Positions 1 to 7,893 of a stretch of 18,473 bases of DNA are shown here, one piece after another. The DNA is taken from assembly GCA_031254175.1 (NCBI GenBank), contig JAIRUY010000171.1, forward strand, positions 1 to 18,473. Reading direction: 5' to 3'. How positions within the stretch are numbered: the stretch's first letter is position 1; each line of letters opens with the position of its first letter. Below the pieces are notes generated by a model. That model made no database searches. It was given only the letters and a program-made list of their open reading frames with translations, and had not been told where the DNA came from. The DNA is from Treponema sp. GTDB lineage: Bacteria > Spirochaetota > Spirochaetia > Treponematales > Breznakiellaceae. The translations under genes were made by a program, and so were the position numbers.

Positions 1-175
1 TAACCCATCGGCAATATGTATTTAAAAAGCCATCCCTGTCAATTTTTAGCTCGGGTATCAATAATTTCAGGTCTTTTTCGGAAAGGAAGACAAAACCTGA
101 ATCATGACGGCAACATGAAGAACAGCGTTTACATGAAAACTTAAGGCCGGATGCATAAAATGTCCCATTTATCAT
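1..175 (-). CDS. YkgJ/YcgN-type Cys-cluster protein, N-terminal part (runs off the left edge)
   Basis: Fifty-eight codons read from an ATG at 175 to the window edge, so the C-terminal part is missing. The translation has F-S-C-K-R-C-S-S-C-C-R (residues 13-23), then G-F-V-F-L-S-E-K-D-L (27-36). This is the hallmark of the YkgJ family (putative zinc- or iron-chelating domain, PF03692), which begins with an F-x-C-x2-C-x2-CC-R cluster followed by G-x-V-x-L-S-x2-D. The molecular role of the family is not settled; metal binding by the cysteines is assumed from the pattern. The frame stays open upstream of the ATG past position 270, and TTG (214) or GTG codons are possible earlier starts. I chose ATG 175 because the conserved region begins just after it and because a hairpin occupies 245-287. 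No good Shine-Dalgarno sequence is visible. The family call is fairly sure; the start is not. Confidence 0.75.
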   Translation of the reverse strand, partial: MINGTFYASGLKFSCKRCSSCCRHDSGFVFLSEKDLKLLIPELKIDRDGFLNTYCRWV

Positions 176-244
176 GCTAAAATACTTTATATCACATTTT
201 TTTGGAATATTCAATAGAGGCTTTGTATCGCCGATAGAATAAAG

Positions 245-287
245 TTGTTCGGAAACTTCAAATCGAAGCACATTGTTTTCCGAACAA
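245..287 (-). terminator. Stem-loop downstream of the TPR gene
   Basis: Positions 245-255 and 277-287 form a perfect 11-bp inverted repeat (TTGTTCGGAAA / TTTCCGAACAA). Inside it is a second 4-bp stem (CTTC / GAAG, 256-259 with 265-268). It starts six bases after the stop codon of the TPR gene on the same strand, where a terminator would be expected. Only a weak T-rich run (CTTTATTC) follows it, so it is not a textbook intrinsic terminator. It could also be an mRNA-stabilising 3' hairpin or a dispersed palindromic repeat. Confidence 0.45.
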
Positions 288-293
288 GTCTAA

Positions 294-743
294 TTACTGC
301 GTTTGCAGAGCGGCTAATTCCAAATTTCTTATTGCTTCTGTATTATCAGGATCTATTCTTAATATTGTCTGCCAGTCCAAAACGGCTCTGTTTAGATTGC
401 CTGTTTCAACATACGCGCTGGCGCGCAAAAGTAATGCGCTTGTGTTATGCCTGTCCAAGTTTAAAGCCTGATTACAGTCATTTATGCAATTAGTATATCT
501 GCCTAATTCATAATATGCTCTTGCCCGAATTGTATAAGCAACTGATGAGGTTGCATCCCGTCTTATTACCATGGAAGAATTTTCGATAGCTTTTTCATAT
601 TCACCGGCCATTAAATTTTCAACGCTTCGCTTAAAATACTCAAGAGTATAAATATTGTATGTTTCCTGAGCGCTTGTATTTTGAACCGGCAAAATAATAA
701 AAAATAAGAGTAAAAAAATTGCCCAAAGGTTACTTTGTCTCAT
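294..743 (-). CDS. Small secreted TPR-repeat protein
   Basis: A 149-residue protein. Residues 1-25 look like a signal peptide: polar/basic start, hydrophobic core at about 7-20, and a likely cleavage after T-S-A at about 25. No lipobox Cys is visible, so it is probably soluble in the periplasm or exported. The rest is three tetratricopeptide repeats at roughly 33-66, 67-100 and 101-134, with the usual A-x2-Y-x2-G spacing (R-A-x-A-Y-Y-E-L-G, R-A-S-A-Y-V-E-T-G) and D-P-D-N-T-E-A at 131-137. TPR arrays bind other proteins; the partner cannot be told from sequence. The ATG at 743 lies only 9 bases past the 3' end of tRNA-Ala on the same strand, so both are probably made from the tRNA promoter. 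The only Shine-Dalgarno candidate, AGAAG, sits directly after the tRNA. I do not recognise a specific gene name. Confidence 0.8.
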   Translation of the reverse strand: MRQSNLWAIFLLLFFIILPVQNTSAQETYNIYTLEYFKRSVENLMAGEYEKAIENSSMVIRRDATSSVAYTIRARAYYELGRYTNCINDCNQALNLDRHNTSALLLRASAYVETGNLNRAVLDWQTILRIDPDNTEAIRNLELAALQTQ

Positions 744-752
744 AAAATCTTC

Positions 753-825
753 TGGAGATAAGGGGATTCGAACCCCTGGCCTATTGATTGCGAACCAATC
801 GCTCTACCAACTGAGCTATATCCCC
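753..825 (-). tRNA. tRNA-Ala (anticodon CGC)
   Basis: A 73-base cloverleaf read on the minus strand. The acceptor stem GGGGATA pairs with TATCTCC, including the G3-U70 wobble that is the main alanine identity element. The D-arm is GCTCAGTTGGTAGAGC, the anticodon stem is ATTGG/TCAAT with loop TTCGCAA, the variable loop is AGGCC, and the T-arm is AGGGG-TTCGAAT-CCCCT with discriminator A. The anticodon CGC and the G3-U70 pair agree on alanine (codon GCG). CCA is not encoded. It has its own promoter just upstream and the TPR gene just downstream. Confidence 0.93.
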
Positions 826-846
826 GCAAAAACATCTGATAGGGTT

Positions 847-874
847 ATAATAACAATATTGACAGTTTGGTCAA
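847..874 (-). promoter_or_regulatory. Sigma-70-type promoter of tRNA-Ala
   Basis: On the minus strand, TTGACC (869-874, 5 of 6 to consensus) is followed by a 16-base spacer and TATTAT (847-852, 5 of 6). An overlapping alternative -10, TATAAC, lies three bases further on. Transcription would start near 840, about 15 bases before the tRNA 5' end. The placement supports it; the start itself is predicted. Confidence 0.7.
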
Positions 875-898
875 GTAGCCGTTTTTATTCGGTTTTAA

Positions 899-1984
899 TT
901 AAATAACCTTGACCATCCAGTTTTTTGTGTCAGATATAGCGCCGTATTGAATACCTTTTATTGTATCACGAATGTCAGCGGTAAAATCGCCGGTCTTGCC
1001 GCCGTTAAACAGCGTTTTTTTTCCCTGATAAGTAAGAGATGTCAATGGTGTAGCTCCTGCCGCAGTACCTGAGACGAAACATTCGCATGTCTCTTCAAGG
1101 GCTTCATCAATTGATAATTTGCGCTCACTCACCTTAACTCCCTTATCACGAGCAAGTTCAATGATGCTTAAACGTGTAATGCCCGGCAGTATTGTATCGG
1201 TGAGTTCAGGCGTCACAAGTTCTCCGGATTTTAAATAGAAAAATATGTTACAGGATGATCCTTCTTCGATATATTTACGATGTACAGCGTCGAGAAAAAC
1301 ACATTCCATGAAACCGGATTTAATGGCTTCTGATTTTGCAAGAGCCGATATTACATAATTGGAACAGGCTTTTATCCAGCCTGTGCCGTTTGCCGTTGCG
1401 CGTATTTTATCTGTAACAACAGCATCAGAGCTCGCCTGTGAAAAATATGAGCTGACCGGGGTATTGATTACAATTACCCATGGCTCATGAGAAAGGTTTA
1501 CTCCTATACCGCCTTCTGATTCTGTGAACGGCCTTATATAAACAGAATCGGCTGTCATAAAAGAATCCTTCTCCCACTCGCTTTTATATTTCGGCAGAAA
1601 TCCCAAAGCCGCGTTCCTTTTTACAGTTTCAACACAGGCTTCAAGAAAGTCTTTTTCCGGAAAAGGCGGCATATATAATCCTTCCATGGAACGCGCAAAA
1701 CGAGCGGCGTTTTGGTCGGGGCGGAAAATCGCAAGACCGCCGCCTTTTTGAGGAAGGGCTTTTAGTCCTTCAAAACAGGACAGTCCATACTGGCTTGAAT
1801 AACTTACAAGCGGCATATCATCATAACAATTACGTGAATTTCTCAGCTTAGACTGATCTTCTTCGTTCATTGCCGCTTCTTCTTCCGGTGTTTTATGAGG
1901 TTTTTCCAGATATTCGCTTGTCCATTTACCGCCTAAAAACTTTGACCTATAGGTAATTGGATATGTATTTAACGTAAAAGCCAT
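899..1984 (-). CDS. ilvE: Branched-chain amino acid aminotransferase
   Basis: A 361-residue fold-type IV PLP aminotransferase that interconverts Leu/Ile/Val and their 2-oxo acids using glutamate/2-oxoglutarate. It resembles the long (eukaryotic/BCAT2-like) form: Y-G-L-S-C-F-E-G-L-K-A (66-76), R-P-F (151-153), and T-G-W-I-K-A-C-S-N-Y (201-210), in which K205 is the predicted PLP Schiff-base lysine. Further matches are E-E-G-S-S-C-N-I-F near 250 and the C-terminal S-G-T-A-A-G region. The frame is open for 100 more codons upstream, but those overlap the FemAB-like gene in another frame and have no homology. ATG 1984 is preceded by a strong AAGGAG with about 6-base spacing, which settles the start. 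It is the last gene of the long minus-strand run, 64 bases after the FemAB-like gene, and may also have its own promoter. No clear terminator follows before the tRNA-Ala promoter. Confidence 0.93.
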   Translation of the reverse strand: MAFTLNTYPITYRSKFLGGKWTSEYLEKPHKTPEEEAAMNEEDQSKLRNSRNCYDDMPLVSYSSQYGLSCFEGLKALPQKGGGLAIFRPDQNAARFARSMEGLYMPPFPEKDFLEACVETVKRNAALGFLPKYKSEWEKDSFMTADSVYIRPFTESEGGIGVNLSHEPWVIVINTPVSSYFSQASSDAVVTDKIRATANGTGWIKACSNYVISALAKSEAIKSGFMECVFLDAVHRKYIEEGSSCNIFFYLKSGELVTPELTDTILPGITRLSIIELARDKGVKVSERKLSIDEALEETCECFVSGTAAGATPLTSLTYQGKKTLFNGGKTGDFTADIRDTIKGIQYGAISDTKNWMVKVI

Positions 1985-2002
1985 ATTAACTCCTTGGCTT
2001 TT

Positions 2003-2032
2003 ACTATATATTTTTTGTGAGAAAATATTCAA
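2003..2032 (-). promoter_or_regulatory. Possible internal promoter for ilvE
   Basis: Minus-strand TTGAAT (2027-2032, 4 of 6) is followed by an 18-base spacer and TATAGT (2003-2008, 5 of 6), 18 bases before the ilvE start. It sits in the 64-base gap after the FemAB-like gene, which is longer than most gaps upstream in the run. Judged by motif only; AT-rich DNA gives such matches by chance. Confidence 0.4.
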
Positions 2033-2048
2033 GAGCAGAAGGGTAATG

Positions 2049-3155
2049 TTAGTTCGAAAAACTTCTCTTTTTTCGATCACGCAATTTTTTTCGGATTGCT
2101 TCCAATAAATTAAAAAGGTTATAAAATGCAGGTTTATAAGGATAATCCAAACTCCCGGGCCGGTGAATGATTTGCCCTCCAAAACCTGTTTTAAATCTGT
2201 ATAATCCTGCCATTGGATGATTTGGATTATCATCAGGGGGAATGCCGAAAAGATCATAATATTGGCATCCCGCTTCTTTTGCATCTTTTATTGCTCTCCA
2301 TTGAAGGGCATAAGACGCCATAAGATTGCGCTTGACACAGGAAGACGCTCCGTAAAGATATGTTGCGTATTTACCGCGAAAGAGAACCACAATAGCCGCA
2401 AGCGTTAACCCGTCGTGGCAGGCGGTGTACAAGCGTAAAGTTGAGTGATTTTTTTTTCCGTCCGGCTCTCCGTATATTTCAAACAAGATTTTGTAGTAAT
2501 CAAAACTGTGTATTGCGATACCGTCCCTGACAGCAGTTTCCCTTAACAAATTGTAAAATGTTTCCAGTCCTTTTGCTCCTGCCTCTTTTACTGTTACATT
2601 TTTCTTTTCAGAAAGTGAAATATTGTACCGCCATTTCGGTTTCATTGCCGCCAGTATTTCTTCGGGCGGGATATCAAGATTTATTATGACTGTATCAGGC
2701 GCCTGAACTGTAGCGGCGGCCTGTTTTAATCCTGACAAAGATACCGTTTCAGAGCCGTTTTGCGGGACATCCGTGTCATTTGTAAACCACGGAGGGTCAA
2801 TGCGGAGAAAGACTGACGTTTTAGGGAAAAAACTTTTTAGCTTTTTTGCAAGTTCTGCAAGGACTTTATTTCTGCAATCTTCAGGGAAGTCTTCCGGCAA
2901 TTCCGGCCCCCAGGGGATATACGCAAATGAAAAACCGGGGGCAAGGCGGCGAGAAAGCGTTAAAAGTGTACTTGATGTTTGTCCCCAGTCAATTAAAAAA
3001 GCCTTTGCTTTCCAGCCAAAGCGGGACTTGAATTTTCCCCATTCAGCCGATTGAAGAAACGAGCCGGCTTTTTCGCAGACTTCAAGTTTAGTTTCTGTAA
3101 TGTTTTTTATTAAACTTGTGTTCTCATCGTTCTTTTTTATCCGCATCCTGTTCAC
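2049..3155 (-). CDS. FemAB/FemX-type aminoacyltransferase (peptidoglycan cross-bridge ligase family)
   Basis: A 368-residue protein of the FemABX family (PF02388, two GNAT-like domains). These enzymes add amino acids to the peptidoglycan stem peptide, usually from aminoacyl-tRNA, in the cytoplasm. Visible signature segments are F-L-Q-S-A-E-W-G-K-F-K (33-43), A-Y-I-P-W-G-P (about 79-85), K-P-K-W-R-Y-N-I (about 173-180), and the late Y-Y-D-L-F-G-I followed by G-L-Y-R-F-K-T-G-F-G-G, typical of the second domain. No membrane segment is seen. The likely start is GTG 3155, three bases after the metG stop; ATG 3146 (residue 4) is the alternative. A GAGG inside the last metG codons lies 11 bases before the GTG, suggesting translational coupling. 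The specific amino acid and acceptor cannot be deduced. Confidence 0.82.
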   Translation of the reverse strand: MNRMRIKKNDENTSLIKNITETKLEVCEKAGSFLQSAEWGKFKSRFGWKAKAFLIDWGQTSSTLLTLSRRLAPGFSFAYIPWGPELPEDFPEDCRNKVLAELAKKLKSFFPKTSVFLRIDPPWFTNDTDVPQNGSETVSLSGLKQAAATVQAPDTVIINLDIPPEEILAAMKPKWRYNISLSEKKNVTVKEAGAKGLETFYNLLRETAVRDGIAIHSFDYYKILFEIYGEPDGKKNHSTLRLYTACHDGLTLAAIVVLFRGKYATYLYGASSCVKRNLMASYALQWRAIKDAKEAGCQYYDLFGIPPDDNPNHPMAGLYRFKTGFGGQIIHRPGSLDYPYKPAFYNLFNLLEAIRKKLRDRKKRSFSN

Positions 3156-3158
3156 TGT

Positions 3159-5417
3159 TTAGTGAACCTCACCTTCAGGAACGATAAAAGTACGCACCGG
3201 ATTTCCGTTAAGAGTTAAATTTCTTCCGTCATAAAGAACTTCATTGTTTTTGACAACAACCGGAAATGAAAAGAATGTGTCGATGTCTATTTCTGCAGGA
3301 GCGGCAGCCGCTTCTTCGCCTTCAGGCAGAAACCTTGTTCCTGTTGGATAATCCGCGGCATCCAGCACTTCGCACCTTTCAACCGCTTCTCCGTCAGGCC
3401 CGGTGCCTTTGTTGTCACCGGCGGCGAGAAGCATCCCTCTTGATTCAATCCCGCGTAATTTTGCGGGTTTCAGATTATATGCTACAATAATTTTTTTTCC
3501 GAGCAATTGTTCTTCAGTATAAAATTGTACGAGCCCGGAAACAATTGTCCGCTCTTCGCGGATGCCCGTAACGCCCTCTCCTGTTTCAAGAGAGATAATA
3601 TAGAGCTTGTCGGCTTTGGGATGCCGCTGTACTTTTTCTATTTTTGCTACTCTAAGATCAACAACATAAGGAAAAGACTTTTTTGCTTCCTGTCTTTCCT
3701 TCTGGTTTCCTGAATATTTTTCCCGCAGGGATTCGATTTTATCGTCTTCCAGTTTGGCAAAAAGCACCTCGCTCGTTATTTTCACGTCTCCAATGCCATG
3801 CGGCTTTCCGATGTCTTCCCATTTGAGAGTTTCACCTGTTTTCAGCCCAAAAAAGCGGGCTATCCTTGCCGCGGACTGCGGAAGGAAAGGCTCAATTAAA
3901 ACTGACAGGTCACGCACAATAAAAGCCAAATCACGAATGACAGAAGCAGCTTTTTCGGGATCATCATTGCGAAGCCGCCAGGGTTCGGCATCCTGAAAAT
4001 ATTTATTTGCAAAAGATGAAAGTTCAAAAGTTTCCCTGAAAGCGTCACGAAGCTCAGCTCTGTCCAGTTTTTCCGCAATTGATTTTTCATATTTTGATAC
4101 TTTTTCCCAAAACATTTTACTGCTTTGCTCATTATTATTTTTTGTTTCCGGAATTTTTCCGTCATAATACCGCGTAATAAAAGCCAATGTACGGTTTACA
4201 AGGTTTCCAAGATTGCCGATAAGCTCGCCGTTTACTTTTTCCTGAAAATCTTTCCATGTAAACATTGCGTCCGATTTCTCGGGTCTGTTGTAAAAAATAT
4301 AAAACCGCCATACATCCGCGGGGATTCCTGTTTCCATTGCGTCAGTTCCGAAAACACCAACTCCTCTGGATTTGGAAAACTTTCCGTTTTCATAATTAAG
4401 AAATTCCGAACTAGACATATGGTGCAGTAATGTCCAGTTGTCGCCGCTTCCCAGTAAACTTGAAGGAAATATTACAGTGTGAAACGGAATATTGTCCTTG
4501 CCTATAAACTGAAACAAATCAACTTCATCAGGTCTTTTCCACCAATAATCAACAAAATCCTGCCAACTTGAGAAAGTTATGTCTTTCCCGCCGGAGACGA
4601 TATCTTCGCCTAACGTTCCTGTTATGGAAATATAGCCAATTGGCGCGTCAAACCACACATAAAAAACTTTTTTTTCATAACCGGGTTTTGGAACCGGAAT
4701 GCCCCATTTTAAGTCTCTTGTTATTGCCCGTTCCTTAAGACCGTCCCTTATCCATGCTTGAGTCATCTGTATTGCATTATTTGCCCAAAAACCTTTTTCA
4801 GATGCTTTTTTTATCCACTGTTCCAGTTTTTCCTTTATTCCCGGAAGGTCAATATAAAGATGATTTGTTTTTTGAAGATTTGGCGTGTTTAAGCAGGCGG
4901 AACATTGCGGTTCTTTTAGGTCTGTCGGATCAAGCAGCTTTCCGCAGGCTTCGCATTGATCTCCCCTGGCTTCGGCAGATCCGCAGGCAGGACAAAATCC
5001 CCGGATATAACGGTCTGCAAGAAATCTTTCGCATTTTGAGCAGTAAAATTGTTCTATAGTTCTTTCACAGACAAAACCCGCTTTATCCAGTTTCAGGAAA
5101 ATATTCTGAGTAACTTCTGTATGTATCTGTGTTGAAGTGCGTCCCCATTTATCAAACGCGATATTAAACCACCTGTAAATATCCGCATGAACGGCATGGT
5201 ATTTGTCACATAACTCTTTCGGGCTGATTCCGTCTTCGGCAGCTTTGTTTTCTGTAGCTGTACCGTATTCATCTGTACCGCAGACATACAGGGTTTCATA
5301 GCCGTATAATCTGGAAAAACGCGCAAAAGCATCCGCTGAAAGCACCTGAATGAGATTTCCAAGATGCGGTACATTATTTACATACGGCAATGCTGAAGTA
5401 ACTAAACGTCTTTTCAT
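3159..5417 (-). CDS. metG: Methionyl-tRNA synthetase with C-terminal tRNA-binding domain
   Basis: 752 residues, class I synthetase charging tRNA-Met. In order: HIGH-type motif H-L-G-N (18-21); a zinc-binding insert with four Cys pairs (126/129, 142/145, 155/158, 172/175), i.e. the double-knuckle E. coli type; KMSKS-type K-F-S-K-S (346-350); a helical anticodon-binding domain (about 385-535); and a C-terminal OB-fold tRNA-binding domain (EMAPII/Trbp111-like, about 584-700, with V-A-K-I and H-P-K-A-D-K-L-Y). A further tail of about 50 residues follows that I cannot assign. I chose ATG 5417 because homology begins there (M-K-R-R-L-V-T-S-A-L-P-Y). A TTG nine bases upstream is possible, and the AAGG lies 13 bases from the ATG but only 4 from the TTG. 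It follows the GH57-like gene with a gap of about 32 bases, so it is probably read from the same long transcript. Confidence 0.96.
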   Translation of the reverse strand: MKRRLVTSALPYVNNVPHLGNLIQVLSADAFARFSRLYGYETLYVCGTDEYGTATENKAAEDGISPKELCDKYHAVHADIYRWFNIAFDKWGRTSTQIHTEVTQNIFLKLDKAGFVCERTIEQFYCSKCERFLADRYIRGFCPACGSAEARGDQCEACGKLLDPTDLKEPQCSACLNTPNLQKTNHLYIDLPGIKEKLEQWIKKASEKGFWANNAIQMTQAWIRDGLKERAITRDLKWGIPVPKPGYEKKVFYVWFDAPIGYISITGTLGEDIVSGGKDITFSSWQDFVDYWWKRPDEVDLFQFIGKDNIPFHTVIFPSSLLGSGDNWTLLHHMSSSEFLNYENGKFSKSRGVGVFGTDAMETGIPADVWRFYIFYNRPEKSDAMFTWKDFQEKVNGELIGNLGNLVNRTLAFITRYYDGKIPETKNNNEQSSKMFWEKVSKYEKSIAEKLDRAELRDAFRETFELSSFANKYFQDAEPWRLRNDDPEKAASVIRDLAFIVRDLSVLIEPFLPQSAARIARFFGLKTGETLKWEDIGKPHGIGDVKITSEVLFAKLEDDKIESLREKYSGNQKERQEAKKSFPYVVDLRVAKIEKVQRHPKADKLYIISLETGEGVTGIREERTIVSGLVQFYTEEQLLGKKIIVAYNLKPAKLRGIESRGMLLAAGDNKGTGPDGEAVERCEVLDAADYPTGTRFLPEGEEAAAAPAEIDIDTFFSFPVVVKNNEVLYDGRNLTLNGNPVRTFIVPEGEVH

Positions 5418-5449
5418 AATATTCAATTTACCTTAAATATCCTGATTGT

Positions 5450-7309
5450 TCAATGCGAGAACTTCAGGGCAAACTCGTTTGTCCATGTTTTGCCGCTCTC
5501 AAGGGTAATGGGAAAAAATGCCAGCATTCGGCTTGCCTGATAAAACCCATCTGAAAAAATTGGCGCAAAACAGCAGGAAAAATCTTTTTCCGAGCGAATC
5601 AGTATTTGCGTTTCATTTATTACATCAAGAATTTTAATATTGTTGATATTTTCCGTTATCTTTTGAAGGGATGTGTCTTTTTCTTTATTGTCGGTATTAT
5701 AGAAACGCGCATACTCTTCTCCGTCACCTGCAAAAGACAGATTTATTTCTGTGGCAAAACAAAAATCCAGACTTTCTTTTCCCGTATTCCTTAAACTGTA
5801 TGATACAGTAAGTGTATCTTTTTTTAGCATATAACATTTATTTATTTCTATGTTTCCAAAAGGCTGGCTTGAATCCGCAGCCGGAAGCATAAAGCATGAT
5901 TTCCCCTTTTTTTCCTGTGCAATCGCTTCAAATTCTTCATTAAAGCAAAGCCTCGCTCCCTTTAGATTACTTTTTTCAATGTCCTTTACTTTTGTTTCAG
6001 CCGGCAGGAGACTGTCCGCAAAAGCAACTCTTCTTTCTTTGTTTTTTTCACCGAAAGACGAAAACGCTCCGCAATCCAGATAATTCCAGTTCTTTGGCAG
6101 ATAATCAAGTTCAAATACTCCGGCTCCCTTTAACTGAATGTAGCAATTAATCACCATATCCTGAAAGAGAGATTCCATTTTTCCGTCAAAGTCAAAATCA
6201 TACTGGATAATAGACGGAATAAACTTTCCTTTCTCTCTTGACAATTGCTCAGCCCGTAAAAGCGAACTGTAAGCCGCTTTTCGCAAATCATTGCTTTTTT
6301 GGCCGTTTCCGGGAATAAAAAGGCTTGAGTCTTGTGCTTTCCACAGTTCTTCTCTTGCGTTTTGTTTTCTTGATTTATCGCCTTTTATCTGACTGATCAA
6401 AACATTTGTAAATATCATTTTTGAATAGATGCCGTTTATTTCACATTGCTCAATCAGGAAATTTCTGGGTGAAAATCCGTTATTCAATGATGTTGAATTC
6501 GGAAAACTTGCCTTTTTACATGATTTAAGATTTTTTATTATTTTAGAAGGCAATACAGTTTCGACATAATTTTCTGAAAGGGATACTTCTTCAAAAAAAC
6601 GGTTCCATGCCGTATCAGGCGATTCTGCCGGGGCGGAATATATTTTTTCCGGAAAAATACTGATAATTTTTTCTTTTGAAAATCCGTATTCTTCGGCTAT
6701 TTGCCTGTTTTTTTCAATAAAAACCTGAGAAAAACTTTTTTTTTCTATTTCTTTTTCCAAAAATGATGATACCGGAAAGATTGTTATTAATTTCCCCTGA
6801 TCTTCGGTGATACATGGATAAAAAAGTTCATCTCTGCTCATTCCTGCCTGTAAAAATTGTTCATGGGAAAGAAAAGTATAATTCATATAGCTTGCGGAAA
6901 GTGATGAAGCAAGATGCTGTTCCCAGGCCATACCGGGAATCCAGCAGCCAAGGGGGCGTTTCCCGAAATGTCTGCGAAGATATGTTGTTAAAAGTTCTAT
7001 TTGTCCTACCCTGTCATTAGGCGGGATTAACAGAAACATTGGTTCAAAAAAACCTCCGCTTAATATCTCCGTCTGTTTTCTTGATACCATATCTTCGATA
7101 AGCATAAATATTTCCGGGTGGGTTCTTTCTACCCAGTAAAGAAATACGCCTGAATAATGCAAAACGGCCTGAATTTTCGAATAACGATACAGGTTAGAAA
7201 CAAAAGGACGCATTTTTTTAACATATATATCTTCAAATTCACTTTCCGGAGCTCCCGAGGGAACGTGCGCGTGAGAACCTATAATCAAGGAAATTTTTTT
7301 CTCTTTCAC
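5450..7309 (-). CDS. GH57-like protein (4-alpha-glucanotransferase relative) lacking both catalytic acids
   Basis: 619 residues, close to family size (about 650). The layout matches GH57 glucanotransferases such as the Thermococcus litoralis enzyme: an H-x-H-x-P strand (S-H-A-H-V-P, 12-17), G-G-F-F-E-P (85-90), W-I-P-G-M-A-W (123-129), a helical segment A-R-E-E-L-W-K-A-Q (318-326) leading to L-R-K-A-A-Y (342-347), and a C-terminal beta-sandwich with D-F-D-G and G-V-F-E-L-D-Y (about 371-403). In active enzymes the third motif is W-L-T-E-R-V-W, with Glu as nucleophile; here that position is G126. The general acid motif D-D-G-E-K is replaced by I-F-P-E-K (218-222). The Y-W-H-G-x-F-G-G substrate loop after W-K-A-Q is also gone. 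Hydrolysis or transglycosylation is therefore unlikely; a sugar-binding, structural or regulatory role is possible. The GTG start overlaps the rnfA stop by four bases (GTGA), so it is translationally coupled to the Rnf-like genes. No signal peptide is seen, so it is probably cytoplasmic. Confidence 0.8.
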   Translation of the reverse strand: MKEKKISLIIGSHAHVPSGAPESEFEDIYVKKMRPFVSNLYRYSKIQAVLHYSGVFLYWVERTHPEIFMLIEDMVSRKQTEILSGGFFEPMFLLIPPNDRVGQIELLTTYLRRHFGKRPLGCWIPGMAWEQHLASSLSASYMNYTFLSHEQFLQAGMSRDELFYPCITEDQGKLITIFPVSSFLEKEIEKKSFSQVFIEKNRQIAEEYGFSKEKIISIFPEKIYSAPAESPDTAWNRFFEEVSLSENYVETVLPSKIIKNLKSCKKASFPNSTSLNNGFSPRNFLIEQCEINGIYSKMIFTNVLISQIKGDKSRKQNAREELWKAQDSSLFIPGNGQKSNDLRKAAYSSLLRAEQLSREKGKFIPSIIQYDFDFDGKMESLFQDMVINCYIQLKGAGVFELDYLPKNWNYLDCGAFSSFGEKNKERRVAFADSLLPAETKVKDIEKSNLKGARLCFNEEFEAIAQEKKGKSCFMLPAADSSQPFGNIEINKCYMLKKDTLTVSYSLRNTGKESLDFCFATEINLSFAGDGEEYARFYNTDNKEKDTSLQKITENINNIKILDVINETQILIRSEKDFSCCFAPIFSDGFYQASRMLAFFPITLESGKTWTNEFALKFSH

Positions 7310-7893
7310 CTGAAACTATACATCCTTAAAATAAATAAAGAAGCAACGGAAAAAACAAGCGCCAATAACCCCAGAGAAACAAGAACCAATGGTTTTCCGC
7401 GTATAAACTTGGGCACCGCTTCTAGTGCGGCTCTTCTGCGGATTTCCCTGATAAATAAAATAACCAGTAAAATGCCTGAAGTAAAACCAAAAGACAAAAT
7501 TACTGTTTCAAGAAAATTGTTTGAGATATTTACACAAATAAACGCCGCGACAGCCGTAATCCCTCCGGAAAAACTTAAAAGAGATTCGTCAGCAGCATCT
7601 TTTTTCAGAATATACTTAAGCATAAGGAAGTCTAACGCCTCGTTAAACATGAAACTCAGCGGAAAAAGTATTATATAAATAAATATTCCCGAAAACATTA
7701 AAACAAAAAATCTTGAAATAATTATCCAAACAAGAATAATGGAAATAAATATAACCGGTAATTTAATCATGAATGATATTCTGTTTGTGTTTTTTGACTC
7801 AGCGGCTCCTTTTATCCCCAAAGCGCATTGTAATGTCAAATTTAAACTGAATGTCGATAAAAGAAATAACAGCATAAATGAAGTTCCGTTCAT
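7306..7893 (-). CDS. rnfA: RnfA/NqrE-family membrane subunit, divergent
   Basis: 195 residues, nearly all hydrophobic, with about six membrane segments. The length matches RnfA (about 193). Alignable blocks are N-L-T-L-Q-C-A-L-G near the N-terminus, N-N-F-L-E-T-V-I-L-S-F-G-F (125-137), and the end block A-V-P-K-F-I-R-G-K-P-L followed by L-G-L-L-A-L-V-F, corresponding to V-P-x-x-F-R-G and L-M-S-L-A-F of RnfA. RnfA normally has two Cys that, with two from RnfE, hold an intramembrane 2Fe-2S cluster. The first is kept (C23); the second, in T-T-N-C, is replaced (S-F-S-G-G, G111 by spacing), with only an offset C120 nearby. The ATG overlaps the rnfE stop by one base (TAATG), with GGAG eight bases upstream. 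The subunit order C-D-G-E-A supports RnfA over RnfE, although the two are homologous. Confidence 0.82.
   Translation of the reverse strand: MNGTSFMLLFLLSTFSLNLTLQCALGIKGAAESKNTNRISFMIKLPVIFISIILVWIIISRFFVLMFSGIFIYIILFPLSFMFNEALDFLMLKYILKKDAADESLLSFSGGITAVAAFICVNISNNFLETVILSFGFTSGILLVILFIREIRRRAALEAVPKFIRGKPLVLVSLGLLALVFSVASLFILRMYSFR

Noticed and set aside
1985..2284. A 100-residue N-terminal extension of the branched-chain aminotransferase
   Set aside because: It overlaps the FemAB-like gene in another frame, adds non-homologous sequence, and bypasses a strong AAGGAG before ATG 1984.
5418..5449. A riboswitch or T-box leader for metG
   Set aside because: Only about 32 bases separate metG from the previous gene, too short for any such element, and no stem is visible.
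7157..7678. A 173-codon open frame on the plus strand
   Set aside because: It runs antisense across rnfA and the start of the GH57-like gene, resembles no known protein, and has a composition dictated by the genes opposite.
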